From positions 1 through 39,412 of the forward strand of contig PLBO01000111.1 in NCBI GenBank assembly GCA_003134555.1: a stretch of 39,412 nucleotides of DNA. Direction: 5' to 3'. The notes under the pieces were generated by a model, which ran no database searches, had not been told where the DNA came from, and saw nothing but the letters and a program-made list of their open reading frames with translations. Every line of letters begins with the position of its first letter. The stretch's first letter is position 1. Shown piece after piece: positions 26,457-36,319 of the stretch. The DNA comes from Actinomycetota bacterium (lineage in GTDB: Bacteria > Actinomycetota > Acidimicrobiia > IMCC26256 > PALSA-610). A program made the position numbers and the translations under genes.

Positions 26457-26944
26457 TCGCGGAGAACGTGGTCTTCGGGATCATCGCGGCGGCGATGGCG
26501 CTGGGCGCGATCGGCGTCGTGCGCACGAAGAACGTCGTGCACGCCGCGCTCTATCTCGTGGTCGTTCTCGCGGGCGGCGCCGCGCAATTCATCTTGCTCG
26601 GCCAGGAGTTCGTCGCGTGGGTGCAGGTGCTCGTCTACATCGGCGCGGTGATCGTCCTGTTCCTGTTCGGCATCATGTTGACCCGAGCCCCGATGCACCC
26701 GAAGGACTCGCTCGACAACGACCTCCGCTGGCCGGCGGCCGTCACCTCGCTCTTCTTGGTGGGGATCCTCGTCGGTCTGCTCGTGCACACGTTCCACGCC
26801 GACAAGGTCGACGTGCAGAGGCCCGTCCGCACGGCCGACGTCACCAGCTCGATCTTCACGACCTACATCGTCCCGTTCGAAGTCGTCGGCGTTCTCCTCC
26901 TCGGCGCGCTGATCGGCGCGGTAGTCCTGGCGCGGAAGGACTAG
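26453..26944 (+). CDS. nuoJ: NADH-quinone oxidoreductase subunit J (operon 2)
   Basis: A 163-residue NuoJ (ND6) with five helices. The conserved third helix reads [21 protein letters not shown]. It is shorter than the operon 1 copy because it lacks the soluble C-terminal tail. ATG 26453 overlaps the nuoI2 stop as ATGA. Confidence 0.93.
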   Translation: MIAENVVFGIIAAAMALGAIGVVRTKNVVHAALYLVVVLAGGAAQFILLGQEFVAWVQVLVYIGAVIVLFLFGIMLTRAPMHPKDSLDNDLRWPAAVTSLFLVGILVGLLVHTFHADKVDVQRPVRTADVTSSIFTTYIVPFEVVGVLLLGALIGAVVLARKD

Positions 26945-26947
26945 GGG

Positions 26948-27247
26948 ATGCTGCTCAACGAGTTCCTGATCCTCGCCGCGTTCCTGTTCTGCACCGGGGT
27001 GTACGGCGTGCTCGCGCGCAAGCACGCGGTGCTCGTGCTCATGAGCATCGAGCTCATGCTCGCGGGCGTGAACATCAACCTCGTGGCGTTCGGCGCGTTC
27101 CACAACAGCGACATCGGTCAGGTCTTCGCGCTTTTCGTGCTCACGATCGCCGCGGCCGAGGTCGGGATCGGGCTCGCGATCGTCCTGCTCATCTACCGCA
27201 ATCTGCACAGCGCCGACCTCGACGACGTCGACAGCTTGAAGGGCTAA
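26948..27247 (+). CDS. nuoK: NADH-quinone oxidoreductase subunit K (operon 2)
   Basis: A 99-residue NuoK (ND4L). The buried proton-path glutamates are E35 (MSIELMLAGVNI) and E71 (IAAAEVGIGL), one position from E36 and E72 of E. coli. Three helices are visible. It ends DDVDSLKG, like the operon 1 copy. A GGAAGG site lies upstream of ATG 26948. Confidence 0.94.
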   Translation: MLLNEFLILAAFLFCTGVYGVLARKHAVLVLMSIELMLAGVNINLVAFGAFHNSDIGQVFALFVLTIAAAEVGIGLAIVLLIYRNLHSADLDDVDSLKG

Positions 27248-27254
27248 CGGGCGG

Positions 27255-29426
27255 ATGTTCTTTCTCGACCAGGCGTGGCTCGTCCCGCTGATCCCGGCGA
27301 TCTCGTTCGTCGTGATCCTGCTGTTCGGCAAGCGCATGCCGCGCCAGGGTTCCGAGGTCGGAGTCGTCGCGGTCGGCGCCTCCTTCCTGCTTTCTTGTGG
27401 CGCGGTGGTGCGCTGGATCCTCCGGGTCCACGACGCCGAGGGTGGTTCCGCGCTCGGCGCGTTCGGTCGCAGCATCGGTCGGATCGGCGCCGATCATGCC
27501 GAGGTACCGGTCCTGCCCGTCCTGCACCACGTTACCTGGTTCCAGAACGGCGGAGTGCGCCTGACCGCAGGCATCCAGATCGACGGGCTCGCGGTGGTGA
27601 TGATGTTCGTCGTCACCCTGATCTCGCTACTGGTGCACGTGTACTCGCTGGAGTACATGCGGGGCGATCGCCGCTTCACGTACTTCTACGCGGCGCTCTC
27701 GCTCTTCACCGCGTCGATGCTGCTGTTGGTCGTGGCCGACAACACCCTGCAACTCCTCGTCGGCTGGGAGCTCGTCGGTGTGTGCTCGTTCATGCTGATC
27801 GGCCACTGGTGGGAGGAGAAGCCGAACAGCGACGCGGCGTTGAAGGCGTTCCTCACCACGCGTACCGGCGACATCGGTTTGCTCACCGGCGTGATCATGA
27901 CGTTCTTCATCGTGCAACGCGCGACCGGTGTCGGCTCGTTCAACATCGTCGCGCTGAACCAGGCCGTCTCCGACCCGAGCTCGAAGGTGGGCCACACGCT
28001 CATCTTGTGGTGCGCGGCGGCGTTGATGCTCGCGATCGTCGGCAAGTCGGGCCAGTTCCCGCTCCACACCTGGTTGCCCGACGCCATGGCCGGTCCGACT
28101 CCGGTGTCGGCGCTGATCCACGCCGCGACGATGGTCGTGGCGGGCGTCTATCTCGGCGCGCGCGTCTATCCGGTCTTCTTCCACGGGTTCTCGATCGGTG
28201 ACGGCGGGGTCAACCCCATGGCCGCGATCGGCGGGATCACCGTGATCGTCGGGGCCTTGCTGGCGTTCGTGCAGGACGACATCAAGAAGGTGCTCGCGTA
28301 TTCCACGATCAGCCAGCTGGGATACATGGTGATGGCGCTCGGCGTGGGCGCGTGGACGGCGGCGGTGTTCCATCTCTTCACCCACGCATTCTTCAAGGCC
28401 GACCTCTTCCTCGGCGCCGGGTCGGTGAGTCACTCGGGATCGCACCACTCGTTCGACATGAAGACCGACATGGGCGGACTGAAGAAGTACATGCCGCAGA
28501 CGTACAAGACGTTCGTGATCGGCACGCTCGCCCTCGCGGGGATCTTCCCCCTCGCCGGCTTCTGGTCGAAGGACGAGATCCTGGTCAATGCCGGCCACAA
28601 CAACTACAAGCTCTTCCTCGTCATCGGTCTGGTCGGCGCGTTCATGACCGCGGCCTACATGACACGATGCGTCTACCTGACGTTCCACGGCGAGTACCGC
28701 GGCGGTCACGAGCCGCACGCGATCCCGCACGTCGACGAGGCCGAGCACGATCCCATCGACACGCCGGCGTCGGTCGAGCACGACGCGGAGGTGCACCCGC
28801 CGCACGAGAGCAACCGTCTGTTGACCGGTCCGCTCTGGGTGCTGTCGTTCTTCGCGGTGTTCGCGGGCTTCTTGAACTTCCCGCACTTCAGCCGGTTCGA
28901 GAAGTGGTTCCAGCCGCGCTATCCGGCCGGGTTCGCCGAGATCCTGCACCCGGTCGCGTTCAATCCGATCCTCGCGACGGTCTCGGTCCTGATCGCGGGC
29001 GCGGGAATCGGGATCGCGTCTGCCTACTACCTCGGGAAGTTGCCGCAGGGGCTCAGTGAGCGCAACGCGATTGCTCGTGCGGGCAAGCGTTTCCTCGTCA
29101 ACAAGTACTACCTCGACTACGTGTACGAGAACGTGATCGTGGCCGGGATCAAGGGCCCGATCTCGACCGGGGTGTACTGGTTCAATCAGAACGTCATCGA
29201 CAACGTTCTCAACTACACGGGGCGCGGCGCGCAAGCCCTCGGTCGCGCGACCTACGAATACGTCGATCAAAAAGGCGTCGACGGTTTGGTGAACGGCATC
29301 GCGACGCTCACGGGTGAGTCCGGCGGCGAGGTGCGCAAGATCCAGACCGGTCGCCTCCAGTTCTACGCACTCGTGCTCGTCGCGGCCGTCGTCATCTTCG
29401 CCGGCGTCCTCTGGATCTCCACCTAG
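27255..29426 (+). CDS. nuoL: NADH-quinone oxidoreductase subunit L (operon 2)
   Basis: A 723-residue NuoL (ND5), about 60 residues longer than the operon 1 copy. Seen: the channel Glu172 in GWELVGVCSFMLIG, GKSGQFPLHTWLPDAMAGPTP, and DDIKKVLAYSTISQLGYM. The C-terminal part has KYYLDYVYENVIV and GVDGLVNGIA leading into the last helix, as expected for the lateral helix. A hydrophilic loop at about residues 480-515 contains seven histidines among many Asp and Glu. An additional luminal or external loop sits near residues 60-95. Confidence 0.95.
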   Translation: MFFLDQAWLVPLIPAISFVVILLFGKRMPRQGSEVGVVAVGASFLLSCGAVVRWILRVHDAEGGSALGAFGRSIGRIGADHAEVPVLPVLHHVTWFQNGGVRLTAGIQIDGLAVVMMFVVTLISLLVHVYSLEYMRGDRRFTYFYAALSLFTASMLLLVVADNTLQLLVGWELVGVCSFMLIGHWWEEKPNSDAALKAFLTTRTGDIGLLTGVIMTFFIVQRATGVGSFNIVALNQAVSDPSSKVGHTLILWCAAALMLAIVGKSGQFPLHTWLPDAMAGPTPVSALIHAATMVVAGVYLGARVYPVFFHGFSIGDGGVNPMAAIGGITVIVGALLAFVQDDIKKVLAYSTISQLGYMVMALGVGAWTAAVFHLFTHAFFKADLFLGAGSVSHSGSHHSFDMKTDMGGLKKYMPQTYKTFVIGTLALAGIFPLAGFWSKDEILVNAGHNNYKLFLVIGLVGAFMTAAYMTRCVYLTFHGEYRGGHEPHAIPHVDEAEHDPIDTPASVEHDAEVHPPHESNRLLTGPLWVLSFFAVFAGFLNFPHFSRFEKWFQPRYPAGFAEILHPVAFNPILATVSVLIAGAGIGIASAYYLGKLPQGLSERNAIARAGKRFLVNKYYLDYVYENVIVAGIKGPISTGVYWFNQNVIDNVLNYTGRGAQALGRATYEYVDQKGVDGLVNGIATLTGESGGEVRKIQTGRLQFYALVLVAAVVIFAGVLWIST

Positions 29427-29444
29427 GCAAGGGGAATCAGCTCG

Positions 29445-31067
29445 ATGAATTGGTTCGACTCCTGGGCGTTGACCCTCGTGGTCTTCATACCGGCCATCGG
29501 CGCGGTCATTTTGATGCTCATACCGCGCGAGCAGGAAGACGCGATCAAAGAGGTCACGCTCTTCACGACCCTCGCCACGCTGGGCTTCACGATCGGCACC
29601 CTCATCAAGTTCGACTACGGCCGGACGAGCACACTGCAGTTCAGCGTCGACAAGAACTGGATCGACGTCATCAACAGCCACTACCACGTGGCGGTCGACG
29701 GCATTTCGCTCCCGATGCTCGCGTTGTCGTCGTTCATCACGGTGTTGTGTGTCATCTACTCGTGGAACCATTTCCCCGAGCCGCACAACCCCAAGGCCTT
29801 CCTCATCCTGTTGCTCATCCTCGAGGTCGGGATGAACGGAACGTTCGTCGCGCAGGACCTCATCCTGTTCTTCATCTTCTTCGAGATTGTGCTGCTCCCC
29901 ATGTTCTTCATGATCGGGGTGTGGGGCGGTCCCAACCGTGAGTACGCGTCGATCAAGTTCTTCCTGTTCACCCTGTTCGGCTCGGCGCTGATGCTGCTGT
30001 CGTTCCTGGCGCTCTATTTCAAGGTCGACGTCCCGGGCGTCGGGCACACGTTCGACATGGTGTTGCTCTCGAAGGCCGCGGGCGCCGGACTGGTGCACAG
30101 CACCCAGCTCCTGATCTTCGGTGGCTTGTTCATCGGCTTCGCGATCAAGGTGCCGATGTTCCCCTTCCACACCTGGTTGCCCGATGCGCACACCGAGGCG
30201 CCGACCGTCGGGTCGGTGCTCTTGGCGGCGATCCTGCTGAAGCTCGGCACGTACGGGTTCATCCGCATCGCGCTCCCGATCCTTCCGGAGGCCGCGAAGA
30301 GCTGGGCGCCGTGGATCGGCCTGCTGTCGGTGATCGGCATCATCTACGGCGCGCTCGGCTGTCTCGCGCAAACCGACATGAAGCGTTTGATCGCCTTCTC
30401 GTCGGTGGCGCACATGGGTTTCGTGATGCTGGGAATCTCCACACTCACGACCTTCGGTATCAACGCCGCGATCTTCGGGATGGTGGCGCACGGCCTCATC
30501 ACCGGCATGTTGTTCTTCATCGCGGGGTCGGTGCAGCACAACTACGGCACCCGCGAGCTCTCGCGGCTCGGTGGATTGCTCAAGCAGGCACCGAAGATGG
30601 GCTGGATCCTCGGCTTCTGCGCGATGGCAAGCCTCGGACTCCCCGGGCTCGCGGGATTCTGGGGCGAGTTCCCGGCCGTCCTGTCGACCTTCAACCCCGG
30701 CGGCGATCTCTCGCAGCCGCTTTTCCGCACCTACATGGTCATCGCCGCGATCGGCACCGTCCTCGCGGCCGGCTACCTGCTCTGGATGTTGCAGAAGGTC
30801 GCGTTCGGCACACCGAAGCCGGAGTTCGCCGACGCGCACATCCACGACGTGACGACGTACGAGTGGACGGCCTGGGTACCGATCCTCTTGCTGATCGTCG
30901 CGCTCGGCATCTTCCCGAACATCATCTTCCGGGTCACCGACGACGCAGTGGCCTGTCAGACCGCGGCGCCATTCGTGTCGAAGACCACCGTTCCGATTTC
31001 GCCGTCGGTCAAGTGCCCGGCGTCGCCGTTGGCGGCGCAGACGACCGCGAAGGTCTCCGGGCGCTGA
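29445..31067 (+). CDS. nuoM: NADH-quinone oxidoreductase subunit M (operon 2)
   Basis: A 540-residue NuoM (ND4) with about 14 helices. Seen: the channel Glu147 in FFEIVLLPMFFMI and IKVPMFPFHTWLPDAHTEAPT. After the last helix comes a 45-residue Thr/Ser/Pro/Ala-rich tail with two cysteines (in VACQT and VKCPA), not seen in the operon 1 copy. ATG 29445 follows an AAGGGG element after an 18-base gap from nuoL2. Confidence 0.95.
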   Translation: MNWFDSWALTLVVFIPAIGAVILMLIPREQEDAIKEVTLFTTLATLGFTIGTLIKFDYGRTSTLQFSVDKNWIDVINSHYHVAVDGISLPMLALSSFITVLCVIYSWNHFPEPHNPKAFLILLLILEVGMNGTFVAQDLILFFIFFEIVLLPMFFMIGVWGGPNREYASIKFFLFTLFGSALMLLSFLALYFKVDVPGVGHTFDMVLLSKAAGAGLVHSTQLLIFGGLFIGFAIKVPMFPFHTWLPDAHTEAPTVGSVLLAAILLKLGTYGFIRIALPILPEAAKSWAPWIGLLSVIGIIYGALGCLAQTDMKRLIAFSSVAHMGFVMLGISTLTTFGINAAIFGMVAHGLITGMLFFIAGSVQHNYGTRELSRLGGLLKQAPKMGWILGFCAMASLGLPGLAGFWGEFPAVLSTFNPGGDLSQPLFRTYMVIAAIGTVLAAGYLLWMLQKVAFGTPKPEFADAHIHDVTTYEWTAWVPILLLIVALGIFPNIIFRVTDDAVACQTAAPFVSKTTVPISPSVKCPASPLAAQTTAKVSGR

Positions 31068-31068
31068 C

Positions 31069-32583
31069 GTGCTGTCTGCCGCGACCGTTCACATCGCGAC
31101 GCCCGCCTTCGATTGGCACGCGTTCGCCCCCGACCTCGTGCTCGTCGCGACGATGGTCGTGGTGCTCGTCGCGGATCTGCTGTTGCCCGACCGCGAGTCG
31201 TGGCGCACGTCGAGCATCGCCGCGGTCGGCCTGCTCGGCGCGCTGGTTCCGATCGCGACGTTGGTGCACTCCGGGCACGACCGAAACCTGTTCAACGGGG
31301 CGTACGTCGTCGACCACTACGCGCTTGCCTTGAAGGCCTTCTTCATCATCGCGACGTACATCACCGTGTTGCTGTCGGTCGACTACATCCGCGAGGGCGA
31401 CTACTACAAGGGCGAGTTCTACTTCCTGCTGCTGGTGTCGACGTTCGGCATGAGCATCATGGCAAGTTCGCGCGATCTCATCTCGTTGTTCGTCGCGCTC
31501 GAGACGATATCGATTCCCACCTTCGTGCTCGCGACCTTTCGCAAGCACGATCGCGCCTCGAACGAAGCGGGCGTGAAGTACTACCTGATCGGGGTTCTGT
31601 CGTCGGCGTTGATGCTGTACGGGATGTCACTCATATATGGCGTCACCGGCGCCACCAAGTTGTCGGACATCGCCGCGTACATGTCGCAGCACGGGACGGT
31701 TCCCCTGGTCGCGGTCGCGATGTTCCTCTCGCTCGTCGGGTTCGCGTTCAAGGTCAGCGCGGTGCCCTTCCATTTCTGGGCCCCGGACACCTACGAAGGC
31801 GCACCCACACCAGTGACCGCGTTCCTGTCGGTCGCTTCCAAAGCCGGCGGGTTCGTCGCGCTGATCAACATCGTGTACTTCGGCTTCTTCTTGCCGAACG
31901 GTCGCGCCGCCGACTCGTGGTGGCCGGTGCTCTGGGTGCTCGCGGCGTTGTCGATGACACTCGGCAACCTCGTCGCGCTCCGCCAGACCAACATCGTGCG
32001 CATGCTGGCGTACTCGTCGGTGGCGCAGGGTGGGTTCATGCTCGTCCCGTTCGCGGCGGCCGGCATCGCCGGCGCCGACGGTCATCCGGGCAAGGCCGCG
32101 GCGGCGATGAGCGCAGTTGTCATTTACCTGTTGATCTACGGCGCGATGAACCTGGGCGCGTTCGCGGTCGTGATCGCGGTCGCGAGGCGCACGCGCAGTG
32201 CCGAAATCTCCTCGTACGACGGATTGTGGGAGATCGCCCCCGGTCTTGCGGTCGTGATGGGGATCTTCCTCGCCTCCCTCGCCGGTGTCCCGTTCTTCGC
32301 GGGCTGGTTCGCCAAGTTCGTGATGTTCCGGGCGATCATCGACGCCGGTACCGGCTGGGCGATCGCGCTGGGCATCATCGCGGCGGTCAACTCGGTGATC
32401 GCGTTCTTCTATTACGCCCGCCCGATCCGGGCGATGATCTTCCACGCGCCCACGACCGAAGACCGCACCCCGATCGTCATTCCCCAGCCGCTCTTTGCCG
32501 CGATCGCCCTGACCGTTTCGGTAGTCGTGGTCGTCGGCATCTACCCGCAGGTCTTCGCCCGGGTCGGAGAGCTCGCGTTCTGA
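31069..32583 (+). CDS. nuoN: NADH-quinone oxidoreductase subunit N (operon 2)
   Basis: A 504-residue NuoN (ND2). Seen: FVALETISIPTFVLATF with the conserved Glu, GFAFKVSAVPFHFWAPDTYEGAPTP, and NIVRMLAYSSVAQGGFML. It is the last nuo gene of operon 2. GTG 31069 follows the nuoM2 stop by one base. The methyltransferase gene begins 22 bases after its stop. Confidence 0.95.
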   Translation: MLSAATVHIATPAFDWHAFAPDLVLVATMVVVLVADLLLPDRESWRTSSIAAVGLLGALVPIATLVHSGHDRNLFNGAYVVDHYALALKAFFIIATYITVLLSVDYIREGDYYKGEFYFLLLVSTFGMSIMASSRDLISLFVALETISIPTFVLATFRKHDRASNEAGVKYYLIGVLSSALMLYGMSLIYGVTGATKLSDIAAYMSQHGTVPLVAVAMFLSLVGFAFKVSAVPFHFWAPDTYEGAPTPVTAFLSVASKAGGFVALINIVYFGFFLPNGRAADSWWPVLWVLAALSMTLGNLVALRQTNIVRMLAYSSVAQGGFMLVPFAAAGIAGADGHPGKAAAAMSAVVIYLLIYGAMNLGAFAVVIAVARRTRSAEISSYDGLWEIAPGLAVVMGIFLASLAGVPFFAGWFAKFVMFRAIIDAGTGWAIALGIIAAVNSVIAFFYYARPIRAMIFHAPTTEDRTPIVIPQPLFAAIALTVSVVVVVGIYPQVFARVGELAF

Positions 32584-32605
32584 CGCGAGCGGCGCGCGTG
32601 CTGAC

Positions 32606-33748
32606 GTGAGTCCGGTCGCCGCTCATCTCGCCCAGTTGATCCACCGTGAAGGGCCGATCACGTTCGATCGGTTCATGGAGGTCGCCCTCTACGGAGAGGG
32701 TGGCTTCTTCGCGACGGGCCACGGCGCGGGCCGGTCCGGGCGCGACTTCGTCACGAGTCCCGAGGTCGGTCCGCTGTTCGGTGCCTGTGCCGCGCGCGCG
32801 CTCGACCGGCTGTGGCGCGCCCTCGACGAGCCCGACCCCTTTCTCGTCGTCGAAGCGGGAGCCGGCAACGGTCGCCTCGCGCGCGAGGTGCTGCGCGCCG
32901 CGCCCGCGTGTCTGCCCGCGCTGCGGTACGTGCTCGTCGAGCGGTCGGCCGCGCTGCGCGCCGAGCAACGCGAGCGACTCGCGCTGGAACCGGCCGACGA
33001 GGCGCTCGGGCCGTTCGTACGGCGCACCAACGAGGACGAGGCCGTGCCCGCGCTGTCGGCCGGGCCGGTGTTCACCGCGCTCGAGGAGCTACCCGCGCTC
33101 TCGGCCAACGGCACCGTCGTGATCGCGAACGAGCTGCTCGACAACCTGCCCTTCGGGATCGCGCAGTGGGACGGACGGCGTTGGCTCGAGGTGCGGGTCG
33201 GCCTGCGCGGACCCGATCGGTTCGAGGAGGTGCTCGTGCCGACCGACGCCGACCTCGGTTACTCCGTACCGCCGGGTACCCGCGTTCCGATCCCGCGAGG
33301 TATGGAGGAATGGTGGCGCGCGTGCGACGGGGTGGTGCAGCACGGCTTCGTGCTCGTCATCGACTACGCGACGGCGATGGCCGAGCTCGGTTCCCGGCCG
33401 TGGCTGCGTACGTATCGGGCGCATGCGATCGGCACCGATCCGTTGGACGCGCCGGGCGAGCAGGACATCACGGCCGACGTCGTGCTCGAGCAGCTGGATA
33501 CCACTGCCCCGTTCCCGCGCGTGCGCACCGACCGGCAGGCCGATTGGCTGCGCGCGCTCGGCATCGACGAGCTCGTGGACGAGGGCCGCCGCACGTGGGA
33601 AGCGGGCGCGGAGCGCGGCGACATCGAAGCGCTCGCGGGGCGCAGCCGCGCGACCGAAGCCGCCGCGCTCACCGACCCCGGCGGTCTCGGCGCGCACTGC
33701 GTCCTCCTGTTCGGCGCCGGCGGCGCCGGAGGCGCCTTCACGTGGTGA
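32606..33748 (+). CDS. MidA/NDUFAF7-family SAM-dependent methyltransferase (DUF185)
   Basis: A 380-residue class I methyltransferase of the DUF185 family (MidA; human NDUFAF7). Seen: the family block GRDFVTSPEVGPLFG (about residues 45-59), the SAM-binding loop VVEAGAGNGRLA (81-92), ERSAALRAEQ, and NELLDNLPFG (175-184) corresponding to the NELLDALP motif. In mitochondria NDUFAF7 symmetrically dimethylates an Arg of NDUFS2 and is needed for complex I assembly. Here the gene starts at GTG 32606, 22 bases after nuoN2, with no visible promoter or terminator between, so it looks like the twelfth gene of operon 2. The natural target would be Arg77 of the operon 2 NuoD (inference). Confidence 0.88.
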   Translation: MSPVAAHLAQLIHREGPITFDRFMEVALYGEGGFFATGHGAGRSGRDFVTSPEVGPLFGACAARALDRLWRALDEPDPFLVVEAGAGNGRLAREVLRAAPACLPALRYVLVERSAALRAEQRERLALEPADEALGPFVRRTNEDEAVPALSAGPVFTALEELPALSANGTVVIANELLDNLPFGIAQWDGRRWLEVRVGLRGPDRFEEVLVPTDADLGYSVPPGTRVPIPRGMEEWWRACDGVVQHGFVLVIDYATAMAELGSRPWLRTYRAHAIGTDPLDAPGEQDITADVVLEQLDTTAPFPRVRTDRQADWLRALGIDELVDEGRRTWEAGAERGDIEALAGRSRATEAAALTDPGGLGAHCVLLFGAGGAGGAFTW

Positions 33749-33754
33749 GGTGAC

Positions 33755-33760
33755 TAGCCT
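33755..33760 (+). promoter_or_regulatory. Likely leaderless -10 box (TAGCCT) for acs
   Basis: TAGCCT ends 8 bases before the acs ATG at 33769, the same spacing as at nuoA. It suggests acs has its own promoter rather than depending on operon 2. Confidence 0.45.
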
Positions 33761-33768
33761 CCGCGTGC

Positions 33769-35724
<1,956 letters not shown>

Positions 35725-35772
35725 CGCGTTCTGCCGTACTTCCCGGAGCACTGGACATGGAAAGCGGGGCCC

Positions 35773-36219
35773 GTGGTCCCGGCGCGGGCGGTCGTCGTCG
35801 ACATCGACGGTGTGCTCTCCGACGCGTCACTCCGGCAGCACTACCTCGAGTCGCCGCGCCAGGACTGGCGTGCCTTCTTCGAGGCGTGCGGCGAAGACCC
35901 GGTGATCGAGGAGGTGCACAGGCTGCTCGATCTCCTCGACCCCGGGCTACAGATCGTGCTGCTCACCGCCCGGCCGCACCGGGTCGAGTACCTGACCGAG
36001 GCCTGGCTCCGGCGGTACGACATCCGCTGGGACCTCTTGATCATGCGGCCGTGGGGCGACTACGAGCTGGCGCGCGACTTCAAGCAGTCGACCGTCTGGG
36101 AGCTGCGCTCGGCCGGGTTCGAGCTCGCGCTCGCCTTCGAGGACGACCGACGCAACGTGGCCATGTTCCGGTCCGAGGGCATCCCGTGCCTCTACGTCCA
36201 CTCGGGTTACTACGACTGA
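35773..36219 (+). CDS. HAD-like phosphatase domain protein
   Basis: A 148-residue protein with HAD-superfamily motifs: VVVDIDGVLSDAS (Asp10 and Asp12 as nucleophile and acid/base), LLTARPHR with the motif II Thr, and AFEDDRRNVAMF with the acidic motif IV. The order and short length resemble the phosphatase domain of T4-type polynucleotide kinases and acid-phosphatase-like HADs. No kinase domain is attached. GTG 35773 is the only standard start before motif I; the frame also runs upstream to the acs stop, so an unusual CTG start is possible. Substrate unknown. Confidence 0.7.
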   Translation: MVPARAVVVDIDGVLSDASLRQHYLESPRQDWRAFFEACGEDPVIEEVHRLLDLLDPGLQIVLLTARPHRVEYLTEAWLRRYDIRWDLLIMRPWGDYELARDFKQSTVWELRSAGFELALAFEDDRRNVAMFRSEGIPCLYVHSGYYD

Positions 36220-36233
36220 CCTCGCGGGTACGC

Positions 36234-36252
36234 CGCCTGCGCAGCGCAGGTG
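36234..36252 (+). other. Small hairpin after the HAD-like gene
   Basis: CCTGCG, loop CAG, then CGCAGG (36236-36250), extended by a G-T and a C-G pair. No T-tract follows, so it is not a standard intrinsic terminator. The rest of the 100-base gap before htpX holds only the htpX ribosome-binding site. Confidence 0.3.
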
Positions 36253-36319
36253 ATTCGCAGCCACCTCTCAGGCATTTCTGGTTCCATACCGATGTTCTCC
36301 GATCCGGAGGTAACACGGA

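Noticed and set aside
27627-30845. A 1072-codon open frame antisense to nuoL2 and nuoM2
   Set aside because: The product is Arg/Glu/His/Asp-rich without domains, typical of the reverse strand of high-GC genes, and it lies opposite clear nuo genes.
22186-32583. Operon 2 as a formate hydrogenlyase, Mrp antiporter or energy-converting hydrogenase cluster
   Set aside because: NuoA, NuoJ, NuoK and NuoC are all present in complex I form, and NuoD2 lacks the CxxC pairs that bind NiFe in hydrogenases, so it is a complex I-type enzyme.
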